Shown: in pieces, positions 17,656 to 24,934 of the stretch
Layout: each line of letters begins with the position of its first letter
Numbering within the stretch: position 1 is the stretch's first letter
Program-made: the position numbers and the translations under genes
NCBI RefSeq assembly: GCF_048820915.1
Contig: NZ_JBMERR010000018.1
Location: 1-64,000 of the forward strand
Origin: Cribrihabitans_A pelagius
GTDB lineage: Bacteria > Pseudomonadota > Alphaproteobacteria > Rhodobacterales > Rhodobacteraceae
Direction of reading: 5' to 3'
Length of the DNA stretch: 64,000 bases
Notes under the pieces: generated by a model
Databases searched by the model: none
What the model saw: the letters and a program-made list of their open reading frames with translations, nothing else
Told to the model about the DNA's origin: nothing

Positions 17656-17976
17656 ATGCGGGAAGCTGAAGATATTCAGGCCGGCGATTTCCTCGACGGA
17701 GACATCACGGGCGCTGCGGCGCTGATGGGCATGCTGGCGTCGGAGGCGCGGCTTCAGATCCTGTGCCGCCTGGCGGGCGGGCGGGAGCGTTCGGGGGGGG
17801 AACTGGCGCGGCTCTGCGCGATGCCGCAGCCCTCCATGTCGCAGCAGCTGAAGCGGCTGAAGGGGGCCGGACTGGCGGCGGCCCGGCGCGACGGGCAGAC
17901 CATCTACTGCCGGGTCAACAGCCCCGAGGCGGCGGCTGTGCTGGAGACGCTGCACCGGCTCTATTGCGCGCGCTGA
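17656..17976 (+). CDS. ArsR-family thiol-switch regulator (BigR/SqrR-like)
   Basis: A 106-residue winged-helix repressor. The frame is open far upstream, but the ATG at 17656 (MREAEDIQ) gives the family length and leaves the divergent promoter free. The recognition helix is in QPSMSQQLKRLKGAGL and the wing in ARRDGQTIYCRV. Cys37 (ILCRL) and Cys104 (YCAR) occupy the two positions that form the persulfide-sensing disulfide or tetrasulfide in BigR and SqrR; extra Cys residues lie at 54 and 85. It probably represses pmpAB-blh-sulP until sulfane sulfur accumulates. A second, more canonical paralogue is encoded at 20606-20941. Confidence 0.86.
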   Translation: MREAEDIQAGDFLDGDITGAAALMGMLASEARLQILCRLAGGRERSGGELARLCAMPQPSMSQQLKRLKGAGLAAARRDGQTIYCRVNSPEAAAVLETLHRLYCAR

Positions 17977-18713
17977 GAGCAGGCGAGGGGGCTTGGCCGG
18001 GCAGGTGACAGGCAAGCCCCGGTGCCTGCGTCCTCTGCGGCGGCCTGTTCCTCCGTCTCCGTTGCTGGCGCCGCCTCTGCGTCGCTCTCCCGGGTCTCCG
18101 GTGACACGTTCAGCACCGCCGTGCGCATGGTGATCTCGACGCTGTCCCAGCAGCCCTCCATGCAGGCCTCGCCGCGAACGCGGGGAGCTCGGTTTGCGCC
18201 CGAACGTCGGGCTTGAAGCCGCCTTCGTTCGGCAGGGTGACGTCTGCGAAACTCTCCCGCGGCAGTTCGAAATCGTCGTCCGCCACGTTGTTGAGATAGA
18301 GCAGTCAGGCGGCGACCGCATAGACTTCGTCCGGCTCCGGCGACTGCGCACCGCCAAAGGGCATGGTGCGGTTGACGTAATCCCAGACGGTGGAGAGATA
18401 CGGCCAGCAGGAGCCGATGGTCTTGACCGGATCCTTGGGGTCGAGCGGGTCCGGGGCGCCCGCCAGCACCGTTCAGCACCGGCCAGCGCCCGGCCGCCGC
18501 GCCGAAATCGACGTGGCAGGAAGCGCATTTGGCGGCAAAGACCTCCTCCTTGGTCAAGACATCGCCCGCGCCCGGCGGCAGGCCAGTGCCATCCGCGGCG
18601 GCGGTATTTGCGGCACTGGCGGGCAGGACGCTTGCCGCCAGTACCTGAAACAGTGCCAGCGCCGGGGCGGGGCCAAGGGCTGTTGGGCTCGCAACCCCAA
18701 GATACGCCGGCAT
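17961..18713 (-). pseudogene. soxD: soxD remnant (diheme cytochrome c subunit of sulfane dehydrogenase)
   Basis: The minus strand encodes a degraded SoxD. A signal-peptide-like hydrophobic run (ALALFQVLAASVLPASA) is followed by LTKEEVFAAKCASCHVDFG with an intact CxxCH heme motif, then GRWPVL. A frameshift near 18455-18475 moves the reading to another frame that continues VKTIGSCWPYLSTVWDYVN, MPFGGAQ and DEVYAVAA. That frame hits TGA at 18307-18305 and resumes LLYLNNVADDDFELPRESF. A second shift near 18180 returns to GCWDSVEITM. At least two frameshifts and one stop make it non-functional. Only the first heme-binding half looks well kept. The tail overlaps the end of the ArsR gene on the other strand. 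Confidence 0.8.
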
Positions 18714-18930
18714 TTTCCGCCTCACACCGTGCGTAGACATGCCAGGTCTGGAGGCCGTTGTTGCGGCAGAACGAATTCTCGCCGCTGCTCTTGCAGAGCC
18801 TGCTTCGTATGCTGCACGTAACCGGTGGAATCATGCACACGGCTTTGCAAGAGCAGCGGTTTGACGTCCCAGCCGAACTCGAAATAGAACCGGTGCATGG
18901 TCTTGCCCAAGCGCGGCCCCGGCATCCGGG
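18690..18930 (-). pseudogene. soxC: soxC remnant (C-terminal end of molybdenum subunit)
   Basis: A short piece resembling the C-terminus of sulfane dehydrogenase subunit SoxC: GKTMHRFYFEFGWDVKPLLL, then QSRVHDSTGYVQHTKQAL. After a frameshift near 18785 it continues NSFCRNNGLQTWHV. It follows directly on soxB sequence with no soxC N-terminal or molybdopterin-binding region, so some 1 kb has been deleted at a soxB/soxC junction near 18930-18945. Order and strand match soxB-soxC-soxD in intact loci. Certainly not functional. Confidence 0.75.
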
Positions 18931-18939
18931 CCTGATGCC

Positions 18940-19845
18940 AATTGGTGCCAGCCTTACATCGATGCCGGGCACTTCGGCGGCTATCTTGCGGTCGGCGCCA
19001 AAACCATTGTGGGACAGCACCACGACCACCTCGGCACCGGCATCGCGGGCCTGCCGCACCACCGCCGCCGTCCGCGCCTGGCGCACGCCGAGGCTGAGAC
19101 CGGGGAATATCCAGGACGGGTTGGCAATCGGCAGATAGGGGAAGGTCTGGCCGATCACCCCGACTTTTGCGCCGCCGCGTTCGAACATCTTCATCGGCCC
19201 TTAGGCCGGCTCGTCCCAGATGGCGTCGAAGATGCTGGCGCCGGGGAAGGCGGGGTCAAGCTCCTTCTCGATGATCTCGTTCACGCGGCCGATGCCGGGG
19301 GTGAATGCCTAATGCGAGGTCATCGCCTCGGTTCCGTGCGCATCGAGCAGGCGCACCATGCCGACACCTTCGCTGCGCGACGCGGGCAGGGAGCCCGCCA
19401 GGTGTCGCCGCCATCGAACAGGATCGCATCGGGACGCTCGGCCCGGATCGCCTTCACCACCGTGGCAGTGCGGTCAAGGCCGCCGATCTTGCCGCAGGCC
19501 CTCCCAAGCGCCACAAAGTCTTCATAGGTCAGCACTTAGTCCGGCGCCGACCCGTCCTCGATCCCGTTAGCTTTCGGAAGCTGGCGCCGGTTACATGCGG
19601 CACCTTGCCCTGCGCGGCACCAACGCCGAGGTCGATCTCCGGCTCGCAGAATCACAGCGGCTGGGGCTGGGCGTGAGTGCCGGTGATATGGGTCAGCGTC
19701 AGCGCGCCCTTGCCGCCGCCGCCGATCAGACCCTCCTGGGTGAGCCTTTGCCGGGCTGCAAGCCGCGACCGGATGCCAATGCCCGAAGCGCCCCCGTAGG
19801 GCGGAGGCGGCACGGCCCGCCAGAAGGAAATGGCGGCGGGAAATG
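18940..19845 (-). pseudogene. soxB: soxB remnant (thiosulfohydrolase)
   Basis: Minus-strand sequence decodes as SoxB in pieces. There is a Tat signal core ISRRHFLLAGRAA near 19845-19808, then (frameshifted) RQRLTQEGL, LTLTHITGTHAQPQPL, a TGA at 19654-19652, and FCEPEIDLGVG. A TAA at 19538-19536 comes next, then LTYEDFVALGRACGKIGGL and AILFDGGDTW. A TAG replaces Trp in TSH-W, followed by FTPGIGRVNEIIEKE. Another stop precedes MKMFERGGAKVGVIGQTFPY and VVLSHNGFGADRK. The C-terminal third is deleted. At least four stops and several shifts make this a clear pseudogene. Confidence 0.85.
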
Positions 19846-19899
19846 ATGGCCGGTTGCCTTGTATCGGCGGCATCGCCGGTGAAGGCACCGCCTGCCCGA

Positions 19900-20062
19900 A
19901 TAAATCAGGAGCACCTGCCTCCGGTTCGACGGGCTGGCCGGTGAGGGATGTCCGATGGCGTCATAATCTCCGCAGGCGGCGCTTTGCGGCGCCACCACGT
20001 GAGCCTCGGCGGCCGCGCCTGCCAGCGCCAGCGCGCAGGCGAAAGGTCAGTTGTCGCGACAT
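19900..20062 (-). pseudogene. probable soxX 5' remnant
   Basis: An ATG at 20062 with an excellent GGGAGGAC ribosome site begins a frame that soon shifts into a signal-peptide-like ALALAGAAAEAHVVAPQSAA, then GDYDAIG, and after another shift SLTGQPVEPEAG. This pattern (VAP...DYxAI...SLTGxP) resembles the mature start of SoxX, the cytochrome c subunit of SoxAX. The sequence then joins soxB directly, so soxY, soxZ and soxA are missing. The assignment is weaker than for soxB and soxD because the piece is short. Confidence 0.5.
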
Positions 20063-20321
20063 GTGTCCTCCCTAAAAAGCGTTGTCCTCCGCAGGGATGC
20101 TAGCAGGGGAGAATTGTTTCAGGCGATAACACATTTGATTTTGTGAGTACGATGGGTGGAGACCTGTCCCGCCTGCACCCGGCGCCCGCTTCAGTACCGG
20201 CATTTCCCTGTGCAAACGGGCTCCTAAAGGGCCCTGGCGCTTGCATGCGTTACATTGCAATACTACCATATGAGAAAGCCGAGCCGCCCATCGGCGCCGC
20301 ATCCCCGGGAGGCCTATTGCC
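20063..20321. promoter_or_regulatory. former sox divergent promoter region
   Basis: This 260-base stretch lies between the minus-strand sox remnants and the plus-strand soxS/soxR pieces. It contains an AT-richer island around 20100-20140 and another at 20249-20275 (ATTGCAATACTACCATATG), suitable for an ArsR-type operator and promoters. soxV and soxW, expected here in intact loci, are not recognisable. Operator assignment is an inference from position only. Confidence 0.35.
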
Positions 20322-20507
20322 CGAATTGCATCACGGCTCGCAGGCGCCGCGCTTGCCCTGACCTTTGCCGCGCCCGCCTTCCGGCTGGCCGAAGACGGTA
20401 TCGGGACCGGCCGTATCGAGAGCTGCCCGGGCGAGGCCTTCCTCCGGAGGCTGCTGCAGAAGCTGCTGGCCGGACACGCGGCCCCGGTTCCGGCGCCGCT
20501 GGGCTGA
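20322..20507 (+). pseudogene. soxS: soxS remnant (thioredoxin-like, C-terminal part)
   Basis: The frame ending at TGA 20505-20507 reads LTFAAPAFRLAEDGIGTGRI, then ESCPGEAFLRRLLQKLL. It resembles the C-terminal strand-helix of SoxS (TFTPTF-LV-DG-E-GRI-GYPGEDFFW-LL). The N-terminal thioredoxin motif is not visible: a start-like ATG at 20270 is out of frame, so the front has been lost or shifted. It sits immediately upstream of the soxR-like gene on the same strand, matching the soxS-soxR-soxT order of intact loci. Identification rests on about 35 residues. Confidence 0.55.
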
Positions 20508-20605
20508 GACCGCATGGCGCACCCGGATTGCAATAGACAAATGGCCGGCGTAGACCCGGGCCACAGATCAGGCGGTGGCTGTCCGCCCTACCGGAGAATG
20601 TGCAG

Positions 20606-20941
20606 ATGGCGCTGCCCAAGATCACCGAGAAAATGAGCGACGAGGACCGCGACCTGATGATGCGCAACGCGCGCGCGGCCGCGGATTTCCTCAAGGCGCT
20701 GGGCCATGAGGGCCGGCTGATGATCCTGTGCCACCTGGTCTCGGGCGAGAAATCGGTGACCGAACTGGAGCAGCTGCTGTCGGCGCGCCAGGCGGCGGTC
20801 TCGCAGCAGCTGGCGCGGCTGCGGCTGGAGGGGCTGGTGACCCCGCGCCGCGAGGGCAAGGTGATCTACTACAGTCTGGCCGACGAGCGGCCGCGCCGGA
20901 TCATGGAGCTGATCTACGACCTGTTCTGCCAGCCGGACTGA
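20606..20941 (+). CDS. soxR: ArsR-family sulfur-responsive regulator (SoxR/SqrR type)
   Basis: A 111-residue winged-helix repressor from the ATG at 20606 (MALPKITEKM), which follows GGAG at good spacing; a GTG at 20600 is also possible. The helix-turn-helix is ARQAAVSQQLARLRLEGL and the wing PRREGKVIYYSL. Cys42 (MILCHL) and Cys108 (DLFCQP) match the sulfane-sulfur-sensing pair of SoxR/SqrR/BigR. The frame is intact, unlike every other sox gene around it. It may now serve the nearby pmpAB-blh operon or other targets, or be a recent orphan not yet decayed. Confidence 0.85.
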   Translation: MALPKITEKMSDEDRDLMMRNARAAADFLKALGHEGRLMILCHLVSGEKSVTELEQLLSARQAAVSQQLARLRLEGLVTPRREGKVIYYSLADERPRRIMELIYDLFCQPD

Positions 20942-20990
20942 CGGTGCTGCGCCGGGGAGGGCGCGGGTGCGGGCGAGGGAGGACGGCAAG

Positions 20991-21143
20991 ATGCTGGAAT
21001 GGCTGGAGGAACCCGTGATCGCGGCCCTGATCGGGCTCGCCAGCGGCGCGGTGCTGGGGCTGTCGGCGCGGCCGGGCGGCTTCTGCACTACGTTGTTGCA
21101 CATACCGCTGAAGGGGGGCCACTGTGCGAATCCTGGCAGTTAA
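20991..21143 (+). pseudogene. soxT: soxT/YeeE-family transporter, truncated by an IS
   Basis: The frame starts MLEWLEEPVIAALIGLASGA and continues VLGLSARPGGFCTTL, the N-terminus of a full-length YeeE/YedE sulfur transporter (G-x-x-G-x-x-x-G and conserved Cys in GGFC). After about 37 residues it runs into sequence GTTGTTGCACA that resembles an IS5-family terminus and ends at a stop at 21141-21143 after 50 codons. It is 49 bases downstream of soxR, the position of soxT in soxSRT operons. The remainder of the gene is not found beyond the insertion. Confidence 0.7.
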
Positions 21144-21530
21144 GTCAGGCACGTACCGAAGCCTTCTCCGCCCGCTGCCGCACGGCCAACTGGTTCGACG
21201 AGAACGCCGCGCCGCGCAATAGAGGCGCGTTGTCCGTCTGGTTCGGCCCTGACATGGTCTGGCATGCCGCGACGTGCGGCAAGTGGGGAGGCCCCGAGAC
21301 TTTTTCCGATGCCGCAATCCAGGCATGTCTTACGGTGATGTGCTATCCGGTCTGCCGCTGCGCCGGACGGCCGGACTGGCCGAGAGCCTGATCCGGATGG
21401 CGGCGGCCCGGCTGGCCGGTGCCGGATTTTTCGACGGTGTGCCGGCGCCAGGCGCGGATCGCTGTGCAGATCCCGTATCGCGCCTCCGCGCAGCCGCGGA
21501 ACCTCCTGATCCCCTCTCGTGACATCACTG
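21092..21530 (+). mobile_element. IS5-family element remnant
   Basis: Begins at a terminus-like GTTGTTGCACA and encodes a damaged IS5/IS427-type transposase: LSVWFGPDMVWHAATCGKWG and FSDAAIQACLT. After a frameshift near 21335 it continues VLSGLPLRRTAGLAESLIRM, and after another shift ARIAVQIPYRASAQPRNLL. It stops before the DDE core, so only the N-terminal third remains. It truncates the soxT-like gene. No right-hand terminus was found. Confidence 0.7.
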
Positions 21531-21574
21531 CGTGATGCACTGCCGGTCAGCGGACAGCAACGGCGCCAAGTTGC

Positions 21575-21851
21575 GTGGCGATGGTGGGAGGCTGGTCCGC
21601 CAGCATGCCGGACACCGCGATCGAACTGCTCTCCCGCCCAAGCATTGCCGAGGGTCAGCCGGTGGATCTTGTCTTTCCGTCCTCAGGCGGCGGCCCTCTC
21701 TGCAACTGGGACCGGACACAGGACACGATCAATCGCGCCGGCGGAACACCTGGATGGCACCGCCACGTCCTCCGGCGGACCACGGCGGCCATTCTTGGGC
21801 AGCTGGGGGTAAAGCCAGCCGTCATCAACACCCTCTTGTGCCATCTGAACC
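21575..21851 (+). pseudogene. tyrosine recombinase (integrase) 3' fragment, interrupted by IS5
   Basis: A frame of about 90 residues reads AIELLSRPSIAEGQPVDLVF, then GWHRHVLRRTTAAILGQLGV and KPAVINTLLCHLN. This carries the H-x-L-R-R-T box and following helix of phage-type tyrosine recombinases. The catalytic Tyr region is cut off because an IS5 element begins at 21852 exactly within the expected H-x-N-x segment. The N-terminal part is absent. A tRNA-Met gene 2 kb away is a plausible former integration site, but no duplicated att sequence was recognised. Confidence 0.65.
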
Positions 21852-22905
21852 GGCTTTGCTGCATAAATCCGCCTTGGGATTCACTGCGTGAATCCAGCCT
21901 GATAGCTGGAAGCCATGAGCAGTTGGGCCCCTGCGAAGCACAAGACCGCGAACTGGCCGTCTTACCATGACGCGCTGGAACAGCGCGGATTGCTGCCAAT
22001 CTGGTTTGACCCGGAGATGATCCGGGTGCCGCGGCCGGGCGGCAGGCGTGGACGCCAGTGCCAGGTCAGCGGCGCCGCGATCCAGACCTGCCTGACGATG
22101 AAGGTGCTGTTTGGTATGCCGTTGAGGCAGGCGGCGGGTTTCGTCCGGAGCCTTTTGCGGTTGGCCGGGTTGGACTGGGCTGTCCCGGATTTCAGCCCGC
22201 TGTGCCGCCGTCAGTAGACCTTGGACGTGAGCCTGCCCTATCGCGGCGGCACTGGCCCGGTGACCCTCCGCATCGGCAGCACCGGTATCAAGGCCGAAGG
22301 CGAAGGCGAAGGGGAATGGACCGCAGGCAAGCGCGGCGGCCCGAAACGCCGCATCTGGCGTGAGATGCACATAGGCACAGACGCGGAAACGCCGGAAGTG
22401 CGCGCCGCCGAGGTCACCGCCAGCACCGCCGGTGTTGCCCCCGTGCTACCCGGACTGCTGAACCAGCTCCCGTCCGATCAGGACATTGGACCGGTCACCG
22501 CCGATGGCCTGCGGCACGCGCAAATGCCTTGACGCGATCGCGGCCCGCGGCGCTCATGCCGTCCTCCCGCCGCGCAAGAACGGCAAGTCCTGAAAATCCG
22601 CAAGTGCCGGCGCCATCGCCGGGAACGGGGCGGTCCATGCCTCGCGACACCTCGGCGGCGCCCTCTGGCGGCGATGGAGCGGATACCATCGCCGGAGCCG
22701 TGTTGAGAGCAAGATGAACTGTATCAAGCTGCTTGGCCAATCCCCGATGGCCGGAGACTTCGGCCGGCAGGCCGCGGAAATCCAAGTCCGCGCCGCCGTC
22801 CTGAACCGGCACACAGCTCTTGGCATCCCTGTCACCGGGGCCGTAGGATAAGTCCGTCCGGGGAAAGGGGAAGTCTCCCCATCACCGTAACTGCGCAACA
22901 AAGCC
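21852..22905 (+). mobile_element. IS5-family (IS903/IS427-like) insertion sequence, inactivated
   Basis: Imperfect terminal inverted repeats bound the element: GGCTTTGCTGCATAAATC at 21852 and, on the opposite strand, GGCTTTGTTGCGCAGTTAC ending at 22905. The span of 1054 bases is the usual size of this group. No direct target repeat is seen at the flanks (left ATCTGAACC, right CCTTGAAAG), so one flank has probably been rearranged since insertion. It disrupts the integrase fragment on the left and abuts IS256-like sequence on the right. Confidence 0.8.
21915..22850 (+). pseudogene. IS5-family transposase with stops and frameshift
   Basis: Starts MSSWAPAKHKTANWPSYHDA, then LPIWFDPEMIRVPRPGG and AAIQTCLTMKVLFGMPLRQ, and reaches a TAG at 22216-22218 in CRRQ-stop-TLDVSLPYRG. 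It continues to GGPKRRIWREMHIG and VTADGLRHAQMP before another stop near 22530. In a further frame it resumes AARGAHAVLPPRKNGKS, WRRWSGYHRRSRVESKM and HTALGIPVTGAVG. One nonsense codon and at least one frameshift split an otherwise full-length DDE transposase, so it is inactive unless rescued in trans. Confidence 0.8.
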
Positions 22906-23445
22906 CCTTGAAAGCATCGTGCCGGTCTCGGTCAAATCGGCGGTCGGGGCGCTGTAAATCCGGCGCAGGCCGGCGGCCACGGCCTTGCGGTCCTTCCAGG
23001 AGCAGAAATTCAGGGCATGGCGCGCCAGATGCACTGGGCAGGTTTGGACCACGGCATCCGGGAAGGCGGCGGTGATGGCCTCGGGAAAGCCCTTCAGCCG
23101 TCCACGACGGCGGTCAGGACGTCCTCGACGCCCCGGTTTTTCAGCTCGTTCATCACCGGGAGGCAGAATTTGGCGCGCTCGTCCCCGGCGCTCCACAGGC
23201 CCAGAACCTCACGGCTCCCATTACGGGTGACGCCGGGAGCGGCGCAGAGGGCCTTGCGCCTGACGGTCCGGCTGTTGGCATCACGGATCTTCACCCGCAG
23301 CGCGCTGAAGACCCCGATGGGATTCCTTCGGTTCAGGGCGCGGCTCTGCCATTCCCTGACTTCGTCCAGCGCCGCACCGGTGACGCGGCTGATCCAGCCG
23401 GGCGGGACCTTCAGACCGTAGAGATCAAGCAGATGGGCATTCGCC
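22906..23445 (-). pseudogene. IS256-family transposase remnant
   Basis: On the minus strand, DLYGLKVPPGWISRVTGAAL, DEVREWQSRALNRRNPIGVF, SALRVKIRD and VMNELKNRGVEDVLTAVVDG match the catalytic core of mutator-type IS256 transposases. A one-base deletion near 23097 shifts the frame; the next frame continues GFPEAITAAFPDAVVQTCPV, HLARHALNFCSWKDRKAVAA and LRRIYSAPTADL before running into the IS5 terminus at 22905. N- and C-terminal parts are missing. It is a fossil truncated by the IS5 element. Confidence 0.78.
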
Positions 23446-23748
23446 ATTGTGCTTGAACCAATGGCGCATTGCCCCGCACCGTCAGACCGGCGGTGTATGC
23501 GAACGAGAGATCGGTCCATGTCTCGACAACCCAAAACACATCAGGCCGTATCGGGGAAAAATTCTCCGCATCTCGCCGGCAGCTACAAGAGGTTGCTGTG
23601 GCCGACCCGCATGCGGATCATCGGATGCGTGGAGCCGGGCGCTTGGCAGCAGCCGCGCGATTTCGCCACCCCGGCGCCGCCCCGGAATGGTTTCCGCAAT
23701 GCGGAAATCAGCCATATGGAAGGAAGTCGCCGAAAACATTGGGAAAAG
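23446..23748. other. unassigned stretch between IS256 remnant and tRNA-Met
   Basis: About 300 bases with no convincing gene in any frame. Several overlapping short frames exist, but none has a ribosome site or recognisable similarity. One runs into the tRNA and ends in the well-known false peptide EEGLEPPTRGL. The sequence may be island debris downstream of the tRNA 3' end. No direct repeat of the tRNA 3' end was spotted. Confidence 0.4.
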
Positions 23749-23825
23749 TGGTAGCGGAGGAGGGACTTGAACCCCCGACACGCGGATTATGATTCCGCTG
23801 CTCTAACCAACTGAGCTACTCCGCC
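23749..23825 (-). tRNA. tRNA-Met (CAU), elongator
   Basis: On the minus strand a 77-base cloverleaf begins GGCGGAGTAGCTCAGTTGG and ends with an encoded CCA. The anticodon stem GCGGA/TCCGC encloses loop ATCATAA, giving anticodon CAT. The T-arm contains GGTTCAAGTCC. The acceptor stem pairs fully, with G1-U72 as a wobble as in other alphaproteobacterial elongator tRNA-Met genes. It lacks the C1 mismatch and three-GC anticodon stem of initiators and differs from tRNA-Ile2, which is rich in GGGC at the acceptor. Confidence 0.92.
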
Positions 23826-24040
23826 GCTCGCTGTGTGGAGGCGATTTACGGAATGGGCGCGGCAGGGTCAAGCGGGAAAAGCCGCCGCGGGGCGGATTTT
23901 GGCGGATTTTTTTGGGGCCCCGTGGAAAACCGAGCCGTGTCAAGGGATTGGCCGCGCCGGGGGCGGCCGTTGCTCGAAGGGGCGGGCGCGGGAGCGCGGC
24001 TTGAGTGCCACGGCAGATGTGCTGCCTGCAAGCGGGGCGG
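23826..24040. other. intergenic upstream of tRNA-Met
   Basis: 215 bases between the tRNA start and the end of paaX. It must hold the tRNA promoter on the minus strand, but no clear -35/-10 pair stands out. A GGATTTTTTTGGGG run lies near 23905. Nothing else was recognised. Confidence 0.4.
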
Positions 24041-24841
24041 TCAGTCCCGGGTGTCGTCCAGAGTAGTGAGGGCCGGGCGCGGCAGCTCGTCGAGAAGGCG
24101 GAACACCCGCTCGCGGCAGCTCTCGCCGCACCAGCCGGGCGGGTGGAAGTCCGGCGGCAGGTCGGGGTGGCGCAGCACCACCCGGCGCCAGCGGTGCACG
24201 ATCAGGGTGCGCAGGGTACCTGTCTGGGCGGCAGTCAGCCCGGGCGGCGGCAGCGGCGTCTGCTCCAGCGCGTCCTGCAGGCTGGCGCAGGCCGCGGCCA
24301 GATCTTGGGGGAACAGCCGCGCCTTCAGCCAGCCGGGCACCGAGATGCGGCTCACCTCCGCTGCCAGCAAGTCGTCGAGGCTGCGCGGCATGCTGCCGTG
24401 CCCCAGCGCGGTGTTGCGGTTCACCGCGATGTAGTTCGGCAGCAGCAGCAGCTCCTCCAGGGTGGCCTGCCCGGCGCTGTCCTCGGCGATCAGCAGGTGC
24501 CAGTCGCGGGGAGCTGCGGCCTTGCGCTCGTAGATGCGGGGGGTGACGGCGGCAGACTGGCTGCGGCCGTAGCGGGTGAGGTAATGCACCGAGGCGCGGC
24601 CTGCGCGCGCGCTTTCGATCCAGCCGTCCTTGCGCAACCGGTGCAGGGCGACGCGGATCGCCTCGGGCTTGATGCCCATCGGGGTGATGATGCGGGTGAG
24701 CGCGCTGCCGCTGATGCGGCTGCCCTTCTCTTGCGCGAGATCGCCGAACAGCGAGACGATCACCGACCAGACCCGCTGGTTCTGCGGATCGTTCAGCCGC
24801 TGCACGGCATTGTCAAACCAGAGGTTTTGCGCGTTGTTCAT
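24041..24841 (-). CDS. paaX: PaaX-family transcriptional repressor
   Basis: A 266-residue cytosolic repressor. The N-terminal winged helix (LIVSLFGDLAQEKGSRISGS, then MGIKPEAIRVALHRLRKDGW) is the PaaX DNA-binding domain. The central and C-terminal parts carry the family stretches SRAGRASVHYLT and MPRSLDDLLA. PaaX represses phenylacetate catabolic genes and is relieved by phenylacetyl-CoA in E. coli. Here it lies downstream of paaZ in the same direction, with a gap of about 93 bases. A TetR-type regulator at the other end of the cluster means two regulators may act on the pathway. Start as given; no better internal start seen. Confidence 0.88.
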   Translation of the reverse strand: MNNAQNLWFDNAVQRLNDPQNQRVWSVIVSLFGDLAQEKGSRISGSALTRIITPMGIKPEAIRVALHRLRKDGWIESARAGRASVHYLTRYGRSQSAAVTPRIYERKAAAPRDWHLLIAEDSAGQATLEELLLLPNYIAVNRNTALGHGSMPRSLDDLLAAEVSRISVPGWLKARLFPQDLAAACASLQDALEQTPLPPPGLTAAQTGTLRTLIVHRWRRVVLRHPDLPPDFHPPGWCGESCRERVFRLLDELPRPALTTLDDTRD

Positions 24842-24934
24842 AGGTAAAACAATAGGCCGCCCAGGCGGGATAGACCAGCCCGGGCGGCAGGAAAGCCATG
24901 CGCCGCAGCCGCCCGGGCCGCAGCGCGGAAGGGC

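Noticed and set aside
17656..21143. A novel sulfur operon of unknown type
   Set aside because: Once frameshifts are allowed for, the odd short frames decode as known Sox proteins, so decay of a known locus explains them.
23469..23792. Open frame running into the tRNA-Met gene
   Set aside because: It ends in the peptide EEGLEPPTRGL produced by reading through a tRNA, a classic false gene, and the rest has no similarity I recognise.
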